Shown piece by piece: positions 1 through 8,944 of a stretch of 33,525 nt of DNA. Made by a program: the position numbers and the translations under genes. The stretch comes from Pleurotus ostreatus/Saccharomyces cerevisiae fusant (lineage: Eukaryota; Opisthokonta). The first letter of the stretch is position 1. Each line of letters begins with the position of its first letter. Location of the stretch: the NCBI GenBank assembly GCA_024196135.1, contig JAMQCK010000255.1, positions 1 through 33,525 on the forward strand, given 5' to 3'. The notes beneath the pieces were generated by a model. That model saw nothing but the letters and a program-made list of their open reading frames with translations. It made no database searches and had not been told where the DNA came from.

Positions 1-195
1 TGCCTGCCTCGTAAAGAAGGCTCTACACCTACCGACGTATACGCCAAAGCTGTCGTCGACGAGGCTGTGAAGAAATCGCCGGCGCCTTGGTTCTGGACTG
101 GCGGACTTTCGAGGTTGGCGTGGTTCCTCTCGGTCTTCGCGTGGCGGGGCAGCTTTGTGGGTCTCTACTCTGCGTCTATTGCTTCTTCAATCTAA
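1..195 (+). CDS. AYR1-like NADPH-dependent 1-acyldihydroxyacetone-phosphate reductase, C-terminal end
   Basis: Only the last 64 codons lie in the window, in frame 1 up to TAA at 193-195. The tail contains TDVYAKAVVDEAVKK followed by SPAPWFWTGGLSRLAWF and a hydrophobic end. This pattern (YAxxVVxxxxKxxPxxWxWxG) is typical of the C-terminus of fungal short-chain dehydrogenases of the Ayr1 type, which reduce 1-acyl-dihydroxyacetone phosphate in the ER or lipid droplets during phosphatidic acid synthesis. The Rossmann fold and the catalytic Tyr-Lys lie outside the window, so activity cannot be judged. The family call rests on this tail alone; another SDR with the same tail is possible. Confidence 0.65.
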   Translation, partial: CLPRKEGSTPTDVYAKAVVDEAVKKSPAPWFWTGGLSRLAWFLSVFAWRGSFVGLYSASIASSI

Positions 196-344
196 CGGAG
201 AACTCTAGGACGGGATCGTTTCGAAGCAGTACGGACTGGATCAGCTTGCTAAGATTGCACGCGCACAGAAGAGGGCTTAGGATGAGAGTGGAGCACTATC
301 TATCGAACATTTACATTTTTCTACAAGCGTCGCTTGAATGATTC

Positions 345-420
345 TGCTCTGAAGCTAAGAGTAAATATATTTGTTTGACTTTTTGGGAGTCAGGCTTCAG
401 AGGAACAAATATTTGCTCTC
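345..420. repeat. interleaved inverted repeats between the reductase and NPP genes
   Basis: The 303-bp gap between the reductase stop and the NPP start holds two interleaved inverted repeats. CTCTGAAGC (347-355) is matched by its complement GCTTCAGAG (394-402). The AT-rich arm at 359-376 (GAGTAAATATATTTGTT) is matched by AACAAATATTTGCTC (404-418) with a two-base bulge. The order is A-B-A'-B', the topology of a pseudoknot rather than of a nested hairpin. It could be in the reductase 3' UTR or in the NPP promoter/5' leader. No function is known. Confidence 0.5.
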
Positions 421-498
421 TTGAGTAGCGCGGCCCGATCTGCCGGTTCCCCGCCTGAGCGCCCATCGGTGCTTGCGGCGGTCTGTCTCGTTCCAGCA

Positions 499-2612
499 AT
501 GGGTCGCAAGGCGTCCAAGCAGCTCGAGGACCAGCGACAACTCTACGAGGAGAGCAAGGGTCTGCTCTCCGGCGACATCCGGGATGACCTCAGCGACGTC
601 GACAGCGAAGGCGGCGAGCGCTCGGGCTGGTCGCGAGGCCGGCTGCTCTGCGCGGCTTCATCCTTCATCTTCCTCCTTATCACCGGCGCCTTTGCGAGGG
701 CGTGGTACGTGAGGCCGCCCCCACCACACAACAGCTATACTATACAAGATGCGGGCGACCTGCGCTGGAATGGCACGCATGCGTTCAGGCGAACGGTGCT
801 CATTGCGTCGATAGACGGGCTAAGGTGCGTGGTCCGCTAGTTGGAAGGGAGCATCGTACTGACTGTAAGCAGGGCGGACTACCTGGACCGCGGCCTCACT
901 CCCCACCTCCTAGATATCAGCAAGCAGGGCTTGCGCGCCAAGTCCATGAGGCCTATCTTCCCTGTACGCTGCACGCGCGCTCCCAGCCTATCTCGACACT
1001 GACGCTCCTCTCTGGACAGACCTTGACCTTCCCGTAAGCTCTCTCGACTTCCTCTCAACGCACGTTCTGAACCTCTGTCAGTAATCACTGGGCCCTAATG
1101 TGAGATCGCTTGCGCCACCCAACATGAATAGCCTTCATGCCCCCTTCAGGACTGGCCTGCATGCTGAGAGCCATGGAATCGTCGCGAATGTAAGCTCATG
1201 AACCCCAATACGCTCAACGACGCGCTCACGCCGTTTGTAGAACTTCTGGGATCCGTCCTTGAAGACCGAGTTCAAGTACAACTCCGCTGCTGCATCCTGG
1301 GACCCCGCGTGGTGGTACGGCGAGCCTGTGAGTGCTACCTCGTGTTTCGGCCGCCATTCCTCACGTTCCGCAGCTGTGGGAGACTGCTGAGAAGGCCGGC
1401 CTTATTACTGCGAACCTAATGTGGTGCGTAGCAAGAACATGGCATCGGCGCTCCTCTGCTCACTGCGACGCAGGCCCGGCCCTCCAAAGATGGCCTCCGG
1501 CGCCAGTCCGACGTACTTCGAGCCCTGGAGAGTATGTTAGACGACCGTATCACCTTGTCGGTTAGTGTGACTGACGCGGTTCCTCAGGACAAGGTGCCGC
1601 TCCAGGAGAAGCTAGACCAGATCTTAGAGTGGATAGACTTGCCTTTGGAGGAGCGACCACAGCTTATAATGGGTTAGTACTATTCACGCATCCTCTGGCG
1701 CTCATTTGCTGAGCCACATGCAGCGTACGAGCCATCTCTCGACCAGGCAGGGCACTTGACGGGCCCTATGTCCGCGCTTGTGAACGTGCGTCCTTACCCT
1801 CTGTTCTCTTTTCATGCACCCCTCATCACCTGCACAGAAAACCCTGGGCTACGTCGACACCTTCGCGAAAGATCTCGCTACCTCGCTTGCCGCGCGCAAC
1901 CTCACCTCCATCGTTGACGTCGTCTTCGTCTCAGACCACGGCATGACCGACACCTCTAACCCCGAGTTCATCTACGTCGACGACATCCTCGGGCCCGACG
2001 GCATGAAGGCCATCGCGCACGTCGATGGCTGGCCGAGCATGGGCATCCGCTGGAAGGAGGGCGCGAACGTGACCGAGTACCTCGGCCGGCTGGAGAAGGC
2101 CGCCGACGCGCGTGAGGACGGCGCGTTCGACGTGTTCACGCACGACACGATGCCGGAGCGGTGGCACTTTGCGGGTATAGACCGGATTGCACCGGTGTAT
2201 GTCGTCCCGAAGATGGGCTACGCGCTCACGACGCACGAGGAGGGAGAGGATGGGATGAGCAAGGGGGTGAGTTGGGTTCCCGTTGACGATGCCATGCTTC
2301 GGACGTACGCTGATGCTAACTGTCAACCAGAACCACGGCTACGACAACCGCGAGCAGGCGATGCACGCCATGTTCGTTGCGCATGGGCCCTTCACCGCCG
2401 TCATCAAAGCCCTGCATCAGAGCCGGGACACCCTCGCGCGTCGCTGGCTCTCCCGCCCGAACAAGGGTTGGCACTCCACGTCGGACGACACCTACGTGAT
2501 GGACACCTTTGCGAACGTCGAGATCTACAACCTCGTGCTGAAGCTCTTGGGCGTCGAGGCCTTTAAGGCGCCGACGAACGGGACGGAGGGCTTTTGGGAC
2601 AGGTACTTCTAG
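499..2612 (+). CDS. ectonucleotide pyrophosphatase/phosphodiesterase (NPP), type II membrane protein
   Basis: Twelve exons fit one frame and give 513 residues: 499-824, 873-963, 1020-1033, 1082-1099, 1150-1189, 1241-1327, 1374-1423, 1474-1531, 1588-1672, 1724-1785, 1838-2266, 2331-2612. The enzyme hydrolyses phosphodiester and pyrophosphate bonds of nucleotides and related metabolites. The predicted metal ligands are D106 (in IDGLRADYL), the nucleophile T142 (TLTFPNHW), D263 and H267 (DQAGHLTGP), D310-H311 (SDHGM) and H422 (NHGYDN); all expected ligands are present. TGLHAESHGIVAN is the usual NPP signature. Residues 49-68 form a transmembrane anchor after an acidic cytosolic tail, so the catalytic domain should face the ER/Golgi/vacuole lumen or the outside. 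The ATG at 499 starts the longest ATG-led frame of exon 1. It is convergent with the next gene, 175 bp between stops. Confidence 0.93.
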
Positions 2613-2787
2613 GATTGACGAGGATAGGACACATCTATCGGCGATGGTGAACGTCTTGCTGTATTGTTCGTCCTTGATGCGGGAAAGAAGGCGCGGGCTG
2701 CGACCAGAAGGAATGTTTGACAGACGTGATGCAAAATATCTGCAATGGCTGACGAAATAAAATATAACTTAGTAATACACTTGCGGG

Positions 2788-3629
2788 TCAAGGTAGGTAC
2801 GTAGGGTCGGCGTAGTACCGAAAACGGTGCTTGTCCATCGACGGGCGCCCCGCCCCATCAGTATTGCAAAGCGCGATCCTCAGAGTTAATACATCCATAT
2901 CATATCTGCAACGCGTTGTGATCTCTATGATTGCTGCCACCGGCCGGATGACACGTTCTCGGACGTCGGGCGGCAGCTGGTGGATACGCAGGACGGCCAT
3001 CGGGCTGATTCCTTCACAAAGTCCACGCCAGATCGGCATCCACGCTTGTGCGATACGCACAGTGGCATGCACATGATCGTCGATGGCCTCCAAAAGTGGT
3101 ACGCCTTGTACCAGAGCCTCTGCTCTGGGAAATCCTACAGGAAGGTTGTGCCGCTGTACAAAAGGGATGAGCGTCCCGTGAACGAACTCGTCCAGGCCCC
3201 ATGGGTACACGAGACGCGTGCGCATCGTCTGCCGTAGTGCATCTAGTGCCAACGTGACGGATGCAATGTTGGGTATCCTGTGCAGGTCCTCGAGCAAGCA
3301 ACGGAAGTTCCTTCGCCCGATTTGAAGTTGATGAGTTGTGAGGTCGTAGCCAAGGTCGTCGAAAATACTCGAGCACACCATGGCAACTATGCGAATCTTG
3401 TTGGTATGTAGGTCCACCTCGGCTGCAATGCGTCGATAGGCGCGCCAGAGATCGGGAGAATAAGCCTTCAATAATAAGGAGTGCAATTTTCTTAGATCAC
3501 GGAGCATGAGCTCGGATTGAAACTGAAGATCGCCCAGGGGCTGGACAATTGATAGTCGGTACTGCAGGAAGGTTAGCTCAGGATTACAAAGAGAGATATG
3601 TGTTTTACGGGATCGTGTGGTCTACTCAT
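2788..3629 (-). CDS. orphan family 1, copy 1 (unknown protein, 264 residues)
   Basis: I do not recognise a known domain. The best model has a 7-codon first exon (3629-3609, MSRPHDP), a 47-nt intron with GTAAAA donor, CTAAC branch and CTGCAG acceptor, and one long exon (3561-2788). The protein is rich in helix-forming residues, with no signal peptide or membrane segment. It resembles its neighbour at 4367-5201 along its whole length, for example LVYPWGLDEFVHGT, VLRIHQLPPDVR and the tail after ALCN. A TATA-like TTTATAA (minus strand, near 3700-3707) lies about 75 nt before the start, and the promoter is also similar between the copies. It may be a lineage-specific protein; function unknown. Confidence 0.7.
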
Positions 3630-4366
3630 GATGTGTTGAGACCGAAGCGGAAGATGTACCTGTTCGTCGAGGAAGAGGGAAGAAGGAAGGAGGAGAGCTG
3701 TTATAAATGCATTTTTGCGGCGATCTGGAACCTCTGTCCAGGACGTGTCTAGGTTGTCTGATCGACCTTCAGGAAACGCACGGTCGTTCGTCCGGGTCTG
3801 TCTCATCCCGTCCTTCCCTTTTATCCTCTTGCCTCCTCCTCTCACCAATGTCAGCACACCTGCTTTTGCCTAGGACTGAACGAGAACGTGATGGCTCTCC
3901 ATCAATATTATTGGTGCGTGGCAATACCCCTGGCTTGCTCATTCACGCTGACCTCACCGTTCCGCGCGATAAACCGCCCATCTGACACAATCCAAAACCA
4001 GTACGGAACGCATCCTTCAACATGACTGGATATGATTTGCTTCCAAGAAACCGCACCGGATGAACAGTTTCAAAGGGGGAACAGTGCGTTTCCCACAGCA
4101 GGACCCATCTGGTCTGAATACCTGCTTGATGGGGAAATTCGGAACTTGCCAGGTCGACCTGCTCTGTCATCTCTCCCGGCTCGGGAGATGCCCTCGTCGA
4201 CTCCTTGGCCCCCCGAAACGCTCTGAGATACCTAATATTACGGGAGGTTATCCTGATCGGCGCGGGGGGAGGAAGATGGGAGCTGCAAGATAGGTAGCCC
4301 AGGATACCTCGAAAGGCTGATGGGATGGAGGTTATTGACATGCTGAATTAGGGGCGTGGTTGCAAG
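3630..4366. other. promoter of family 1 copy 1 and spacer between the two copies
   Basis: The part next to copy 1 (about 3690-3760) matches the upstream part of copy 2 (about 5240-5310), including the TATA-like site and a following GC-rich block (3713-3745 versus 5256-5289). The rest (3770-4366) has only short chance frames, some 130 codons long, without family resemblance. I see no gene in it. Confidence 0.5.
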
Positions 4367-5201
4367 TCAAGGTGTGTAGTTAGGGTCGAGATACTTAAAG
4401 CGATCGATGGAGTCAGTACGCCCAGCCCTGTCGCAATTACAAAGCCCAATATCATAACAAGTCTTGCGTACGTCGTATGTGCAGCGTTCTGCAACCGCTA
4501 TGACTGCAGTTACCGGTCCGATGACATGCGCTCGGACTTCTGGGGGCAGCTGGTGAATGCGCAGGACAGCCTCCGGGCAGAATCCATGGCAGACCTGGCG
4601 CCACAAGCAGTCCCATTCGCGTGTGGTGCGCACGGTGGTTTGTAAGCGCTCCTCGAGCTGGGTCAAAAGGGGCATACCCTGCAGAAGGGCCTCCGCTTTG
4701 CCAAATTGTATGGGAAGTTCGTACCGCTGCACGAACGGCATGACGGTCCCGTGTACAAAGTCGTCCAAGCCCCATGGGTACACAAGCTGCGTGCGCATCG
4801 TCTCCCGGAGTGCCTCCAGTGCCGAGGTGAGAGTTACGGTCTTGAGTACTGCATGCAGCTTTCCGTGCAGCCTATCGAAGTCTTTTCTTCCCAATGGGTG
4901 TTGATAGGCTGTGAGGTCGTCGCCCAGTCTGCTGAGGATGCCCAAGCATGTAGCGATGGTCTTGAATATCTTGTCGACATGCACAGCCACCTCGGCGGCA
5001 AGGCGCCGGTAGACGCGCCAGAGATCAGGATTGTAGGCCGTCAACAACAGCACCTTCAACCTCCTCAAGTCAAGTAAGATCAGCTCTGACTGGCGCTGGA
5101 GGAGGAGAAGGGGCTGAATGAGGATTGATTGATGCTAGGGATAGGTAAGCTCGTGCGTTGACGACAAAGACTGCTTTACAGTATCAACATGGGCGCTCCA
5201 T
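4367..5201 (-). pseudogene. orphan family 1, copy 2; first exon appears frameshifted
   Basis: The main exon (5134-4367, 256 codons with stop) is intact and clearly paralogous to copy 1: RQSELILLDLRRLKVLL, LVYPWGLDDFVHGT, VLRIHQLPPEVR. Its acceptor (CCCTAG) matches the position of the copy 1 intron. The equivalent first exon at 5201-5180 has an ATG at the matching place and a GTAAAG donor, but is 22 nt instead of 21 and reads ATG-GAG-CGC-CCA-TGT-TGA, an in-frame stop. The next ATG (5190) runs out of frame into a stop. No in-frame ATG occurs in the main exon until about residue 93. So either the start is lost and this is a young pseudogene, or an unseen upstream exon is used. The long open main exon argues for recent loss or an alternative start. 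Confidence 0.55.
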
Positions 5202-5403
5202 CGTTTGAAGGGTCGCAAGAGAAGAAGGAATGAGTAGGGTCGTGATATATATTACACTTTGGCGGGGATCTGAAACTTCTGTCTAAGACATCCAAAATTC
5301 AAGTTGTGTGATCTTTCTTCGGTCAGTCGAAACGACGTGGGTGAGAGTCTGCCGAACAAGTCAGCACTCGATCCTTGAAAGAAATTCGCTGGTCTTACGG
5401 CAG

Positions 5404-5699
5404 CGTCTGGTTGGACCATACTTCTCGATAGCGAAGTAGAGAGATACGGTGTGTGCTTGCGAAAGAAGAGGGTGATCAATGCGAGACCGTCGACGATCTG
5501 GAAGCCGCATGCTCTTCCTCCGACTCAAAAGCTTCCGTTTCGGGATGCGCGCCCCCTTAGGATGGAGTGGGACATGATTCTGCGCATGTCGAATGCATTC
5601 GAAGGCGTGAAGCGACCAACCTACCGACTGAGTTGTTTGGAGGAGTTCGTACGCACTCTGGAGCATCAGACAAGGGACGCAGCGAAGAGACGGGAGTGA
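5404..5699 (+). CDS. possible gene fragment, unknown protein C-terminus
   Basis: A frame open from about 5404 to TGA at 5697-5699 (98 codons) has protein-like composition: SGWTILLDSEVERYG, then LPFRDARPLRMEWDMIL and YRLSCLEEFVRTLE. A plausible acceptor (TTACGGCAG, ending 5403) and an upstream GTGAG donor (about 5341) suggest splicing, but no initiating ATG can be joined to it. It may be the last exon of a small gene, a relic, or a chance frame; the opposite strand is also open (119 codons) but less protein-like. I cannot assign a family. Confidence 0.28.
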
Positions 5700-5748
5700 G
5701 CAAGGGTAGATGATAGACAATGGAGCAACAGGAACGACGATGAGAAAA

Positions 5749-6711
5749 CTATACTATCAGCTCCCCCTCGACGGCGTCTGGCTCCAGCCCACATCGCTCG
5801 AGGAGAATGTTCCATCGCGCTCGGTCTACACGCTTGAGGTATCTGGAGTCGTATCAGCATTGAACGCGGGCGAAAGACGGGGTAAATGACACATGAGGGG
5901 GCTCCAAGACACGGTGTAGGGCGAGGTGTGTATCACGACTCACCTCAACAGTTTTGCTCGCTGGTGTACGAGCTTTCGCAACGGCAAGCGGTTACCGACG
6001 TCGCGCTTGAAGCTCGTCAAGTGCTCGTAGAGTTTGCGTATGCGGTAGGTAAGGATGGCGACCTGGACCTCGGTGCGGCCAGGGTCGTTAGGCTTGGAGG
6101 GATCGGAGAAGGTAGCGATGATGCGCTTCCGATTCTCGTACGCGAGACCGGCAGCATTCGTGTTGCGCAAGTCAATGAGCTTCGCAAAGTTCTGGCTTTT
6201 CTGAAGCTCGGCAGCCTCGCCGGCCTTGATTGCCTCGACCTTCTTCGGGTCGTTCTCGTTCATGGTCTGCGGAGGGCTCCGTAAGTTATGGAATGAGGAA
6301 GTACGTCAGACCACGCACCAGGACCTCCGTCGTCGCGCTGAGATATGGCAGGTATCGGAAGAGGACCTTCTTCTCCTCATTGTGCACGCCGTACGCAAAC
6401 TGCTGGGGCATCTCGACCTCGCCGACCGGGAGTTGCTCCTTGTGCCGCGCCTCCGTGACGGGTATGCTGGCGAAGTCCTTCTCCAGCACGAGGATCTTCG
6501 CCAAGTCGCACTTGTCCCACTTCCACTCCTCCCCCGGGCGCGTGCCAAGGACGGGGTTCGGGCGGCGCGCCTGCTCGCGCACCCAGCGCTGCTCCTTGAG
6601 CGCGTTGTGCGTCTTCCGGACACGGTGGCCGCCGGCTGCGCTCGCACTCGTCGAGAATGCGCGCGCCGCGGTCGGCGCGGGCGGCCGTGAAGCACTGAGA
6701 GCGCGCAGCAT
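5749..6711 (-). CDS. MRPS28: mitochondrial small-subunit ribosomal protein uS15m (Mrps28/MRPS15 family)
   Basis: Three exons (6711-6319, 6266-5944, 5842-5749) give 269 residues. uS15 binds the central domain of small-subunit rRNA; this is the mitochondrial form. The N-terminus (MLRALSASRPPAPTAARAF) is Arg/Ala/Ser-rich without acids, a good matrix-targeting presequence. The conserved uS15 core lies in exon 2: TEVQVAILTYRIRKLYEHL, then GNRLPLRKLVHQRAKLLR, completed across the last intron by YLKRVD near the C-terminus. The start at 6711 is chosen because it begins the presequence. The first donor is taken as GTGCGT after EVL, which joins it in phase to TMNENDP. The gene shares a 292-bp divergent promoter with the candidate small gene at 7004; a TATATAA lies at about 6827-6833. 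Confidence 0.93.
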
Positions 6712-7003
6712 GCTCTCGGTCGTCGTCGTGGTCGTCGGTGGGTGTTGGCGCTCGCTGCCCGCACCCTCGGGGCAAAATCCCGGCGGGCCGTGCACACCTG
6801 ATCGTGGGAATTGCCGGATTTGCGGCGTATATAAGCGCGCCCAAATTTTCCTTGTTTCTTCGATCAAACCATGGGACATGCCACGCTGCTCGGTGCAGAC
6901 GCTCGACCGTCGGTGCAGTGCCAGAGGCCCGCTTGCGGACCACTGGGTCCCAGAGAGCGATAGCAGTCTAGGAAGTGTCGTTTCTACGTGAGAGGAGACC
7001 GGC

Positions 7004-7277
7004 ATGTCGATTTTTACTGCGACAATTTTCTCCTCCGTCGTTTCCTTCGTCGTCCTCGGGTTTCTCCTCGTTGCGCGGCGCGTTGTTCTAGCTTAGATCG
7101 TGCTCAATACACTCTGCTTCTTTCAAGATATGATGTGGGATCCATTCCGCGTACGCGATTAGCCCATCGATGACGGGACGTGCTGTGCGCGCTGTGTGGT
7201 CAACGTCAAGGGCACTGGCACAGGTGAGCTAGGAATGCGGAGACGAACAGTAGAATTGACCTTCTCTAGGCGTATAA
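7004..7277 (+). CDS. candidate 48-residue membrane peptide with Cys-rich tail
   Basis: Three exons (7004-7081, 7163-7223, 7270-7277) fit in phase. Exon 1 is a start codon followed by a hydrophobic helix (FSSVVSFVVLGFLLVARR). Exon 2 gives a short polar tail with CCARC and VNVKGTGTG, closed by a tiny last exon (GTA-TAA). The second intron (GTGAGC ... TTGAC ... CTCTAG, 46 nt) looks genuine; the first uses a weak GTTGTT donor, so the join of exon 1 to exon 2 is uncertain. Without splicing, exon 1 alone would give a 30-residue peptide. No known family is recognised. The last exon overlaps the TATA-like GTATAAG that probably serves the next gene. Confidence 0.4.
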
Positions 7278-7378
7278 GGATGCAGCGAGACTGAGCGAAA
7301 GCGGGAAGGCTCTCCCCTTCGCTTGCAGGGCTTTTTTCCTCGTCAATCCTGCAAAAGGCCCCTCATACTCCCGAAACC

Positions 7379-8185
7379 ATGGGCTGCCATCCGTCGCGCA
7401 CATCTACCATTAACTGCCTGGAAGACGGCGGCTCTCCTGCTGATTGCGTCGAGAGCTGTTCCCTTCCCCATGATCTTCCTACGGTTCATCAACCTGTTCG
7501 AACACCTACCGATCCTGCTATCGAGGACGATGCGAAGCCTCCTTCGATCAACAATCAATACGCTGAGGACGAGGAGCCCCTCATCCACCACCTCCCGATC
7601 GAGCTCCTGAGCGAGATCTTCCGGCTCTGCGGCGACCCTTCCACCGTCACGGACATTCTCTCCCTCGGCCCCGTCCTCTTCCCCGCGCTTACGCCCACGC
7701 TCGACTTCGGACGCCACACGTTCCTCGCCTCCGCGTTCGCCCTCCAGCAGGTCTGCCGCCGCTGGCACCACCTCGCGCGCGCGCTCCCCGAGCTCTGGAC
7801 GCAGCTCGACTTCGGACACCGCCTCCCCGCGGACCCGGTGCGCGTGGCAGAGGTGTGCATAGAGCGCGCGGGCGCGCTGCCGCTCACGCTTCGATTGCGG
7901 CAGACGGATAGCTGCTCGCAGGCTGCGTGTGGGGCGCTGCTGGGAGTCGTCGCAGAGAACCCGGGGCGGTGGAGGCAGCTGGTGGTAGAAGTGCGGGATG
8001 GGGATGCGGTGCTGAGGCCGGTGCTGGCGTGCGCGGATGCATCGATGACGGAGCTGCAGGTGGCGGTGATCAGGACGGTGCTGCCATGGGGGCAGGCGCA
8101 AGGGTCGTGCAAGATTGACGTGCTGGCCAAGTTCCACTCGCACTTTCCTGGGCTACGGCTCATGCATGTGGCTCAAATTCGATGA
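7379..8185 (+). CDS. F-box protein, short form
   Basis: A single exon of 268 residues. After a low-complexity N-terminus (1-60) comes an F-box at about residues 68-145: HHLPIELLSEIFRLCG, then LQQVCRRWHHLARALPELW. F-box proteins recruit substrates to SCF ubiquitin ligases through Skp1. The C-terminal substrate-binding part is only about 120 residues, much shorter than the 400-600 residues common in mushroom F-box proteins, so it may be truncated. An alternative end uses a GTGGCT donor at about 8167 and the acceptor CTTGTAG near 8220, replacing the last residues by PW. A TATA-like GTATAAGG (7272-7279) lies about 100 nt before the start. It shows no special similarity to the two cassette F-box genes beyond the domain. 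Confidence 0.85.
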   Translation: MGCHPSRTSTINCLEDGGSPADCVESCSLPHDLPTVHQPVRTPTDPAIEDDAKPPSINNQYAEDEEPLIHHLPIELLSEIFRLCGDPSTVTDILSLGPVLFPALTPTLDFGRHTFLASAFALQQVCRRWHHLARALPELWTQLDFGHRLPADPVRVAEVCIERAGALPLTLRLRQTDSCSQAACGALLGVVAENPGRWRQLVVEVRDGDAVLRPVLACADASMTELQVAVIRTVLPWGQAQGSCKIDVLAKFHSHFPGLRLMHVAQIR

Positions 8186-8944
8186 GCTGATCTGACTCTC
8201 TCGCCGATATCTGCCTTGTAGCCCTGGTGATTGTGTGGTGCGGTTTTCGCTTTCGTCTCTTAGTTTGCCAGCGCACGTCAAACCCTGACAGAATAGTATA
8301 CCGTTGTACTTGTATCTCACGTATGGATCTATGCTGTATACTCAGTCTTCGTCCTCACTCAAAGCATTCGAGTTCGTCCCCGCGCATGTTTGCGGCCAGT
8401 TGTCTTCCTGCCGCGTGTAGCCTATTGTTCCCAAACAGGAAGTTGTTGTTCCGACTGATGACGCCATTGATTCCGCCGAATTCCTTCTAAATCGGGATGC
8501 CTTGTTCTTTCTTCCCGAACCATCATCATCCTTCTCTCGCGTCGACAGCTTCATTCGCCCCGCTTCCTTGACAATGGCACTATACGTCCTCTGCTATAAG
8601 GAGAGACAACGGTTTCCACACTTCATGCCCACGGACCGCACGACCTGACCATGTTCCCATCGCACGAATGACAAGGACTACCCAATCTGGCAGTACCCTT
8701 GTTCCTGGTGGGTCCACAGGTCTGTGCATAGGCCTTAGCGTCAAAGCATACAGAATTACTTACCATACTGGCTCAGGATTACCCTGTGAATGCATGAATG
8801 GACGACAGAGGTATGAGCGCATATAAGCTTGGTCCCCAGGTGAGCTGGTGCATCTTCATCGACATTAACGAGAACACTTCACTGACAGCTACGACCCCTT
8901 CTCAACGACTTGACGACTCCTCTGACCGCCATCTAATTTCTAAC
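8186..8944. promoter_or_regulatory. intergenic region with conserved promoter of family 2 copy 1
   Basis: From about 8670 the sequence matches the region before family 2 copy 2 (from about 13820): ACAAGGACTACCC is followed in both by ATTACCCTxTGxATGCATxAATGG. A TATA-like CATATAAG lies at 8819-8826, about 120 nt before the start codon. Between 8186 and 8600 I see only the 3' flank of the F-box gene and no further gene. Confidence 0.5.

Noticed and set aside
421..498. Upstream extension of the NPP frame from a TTG codon at 421
   Set aside because: The ATG at 499 has a good context and gives a normal short cytosolic tail before the membrane anchor; the extension has no ATG.
3943..4341. 132-codon minus-strand frame between the family 1 copies
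   Set aside because: No resemblance to family 1 and no splice partner or recognisable motif.
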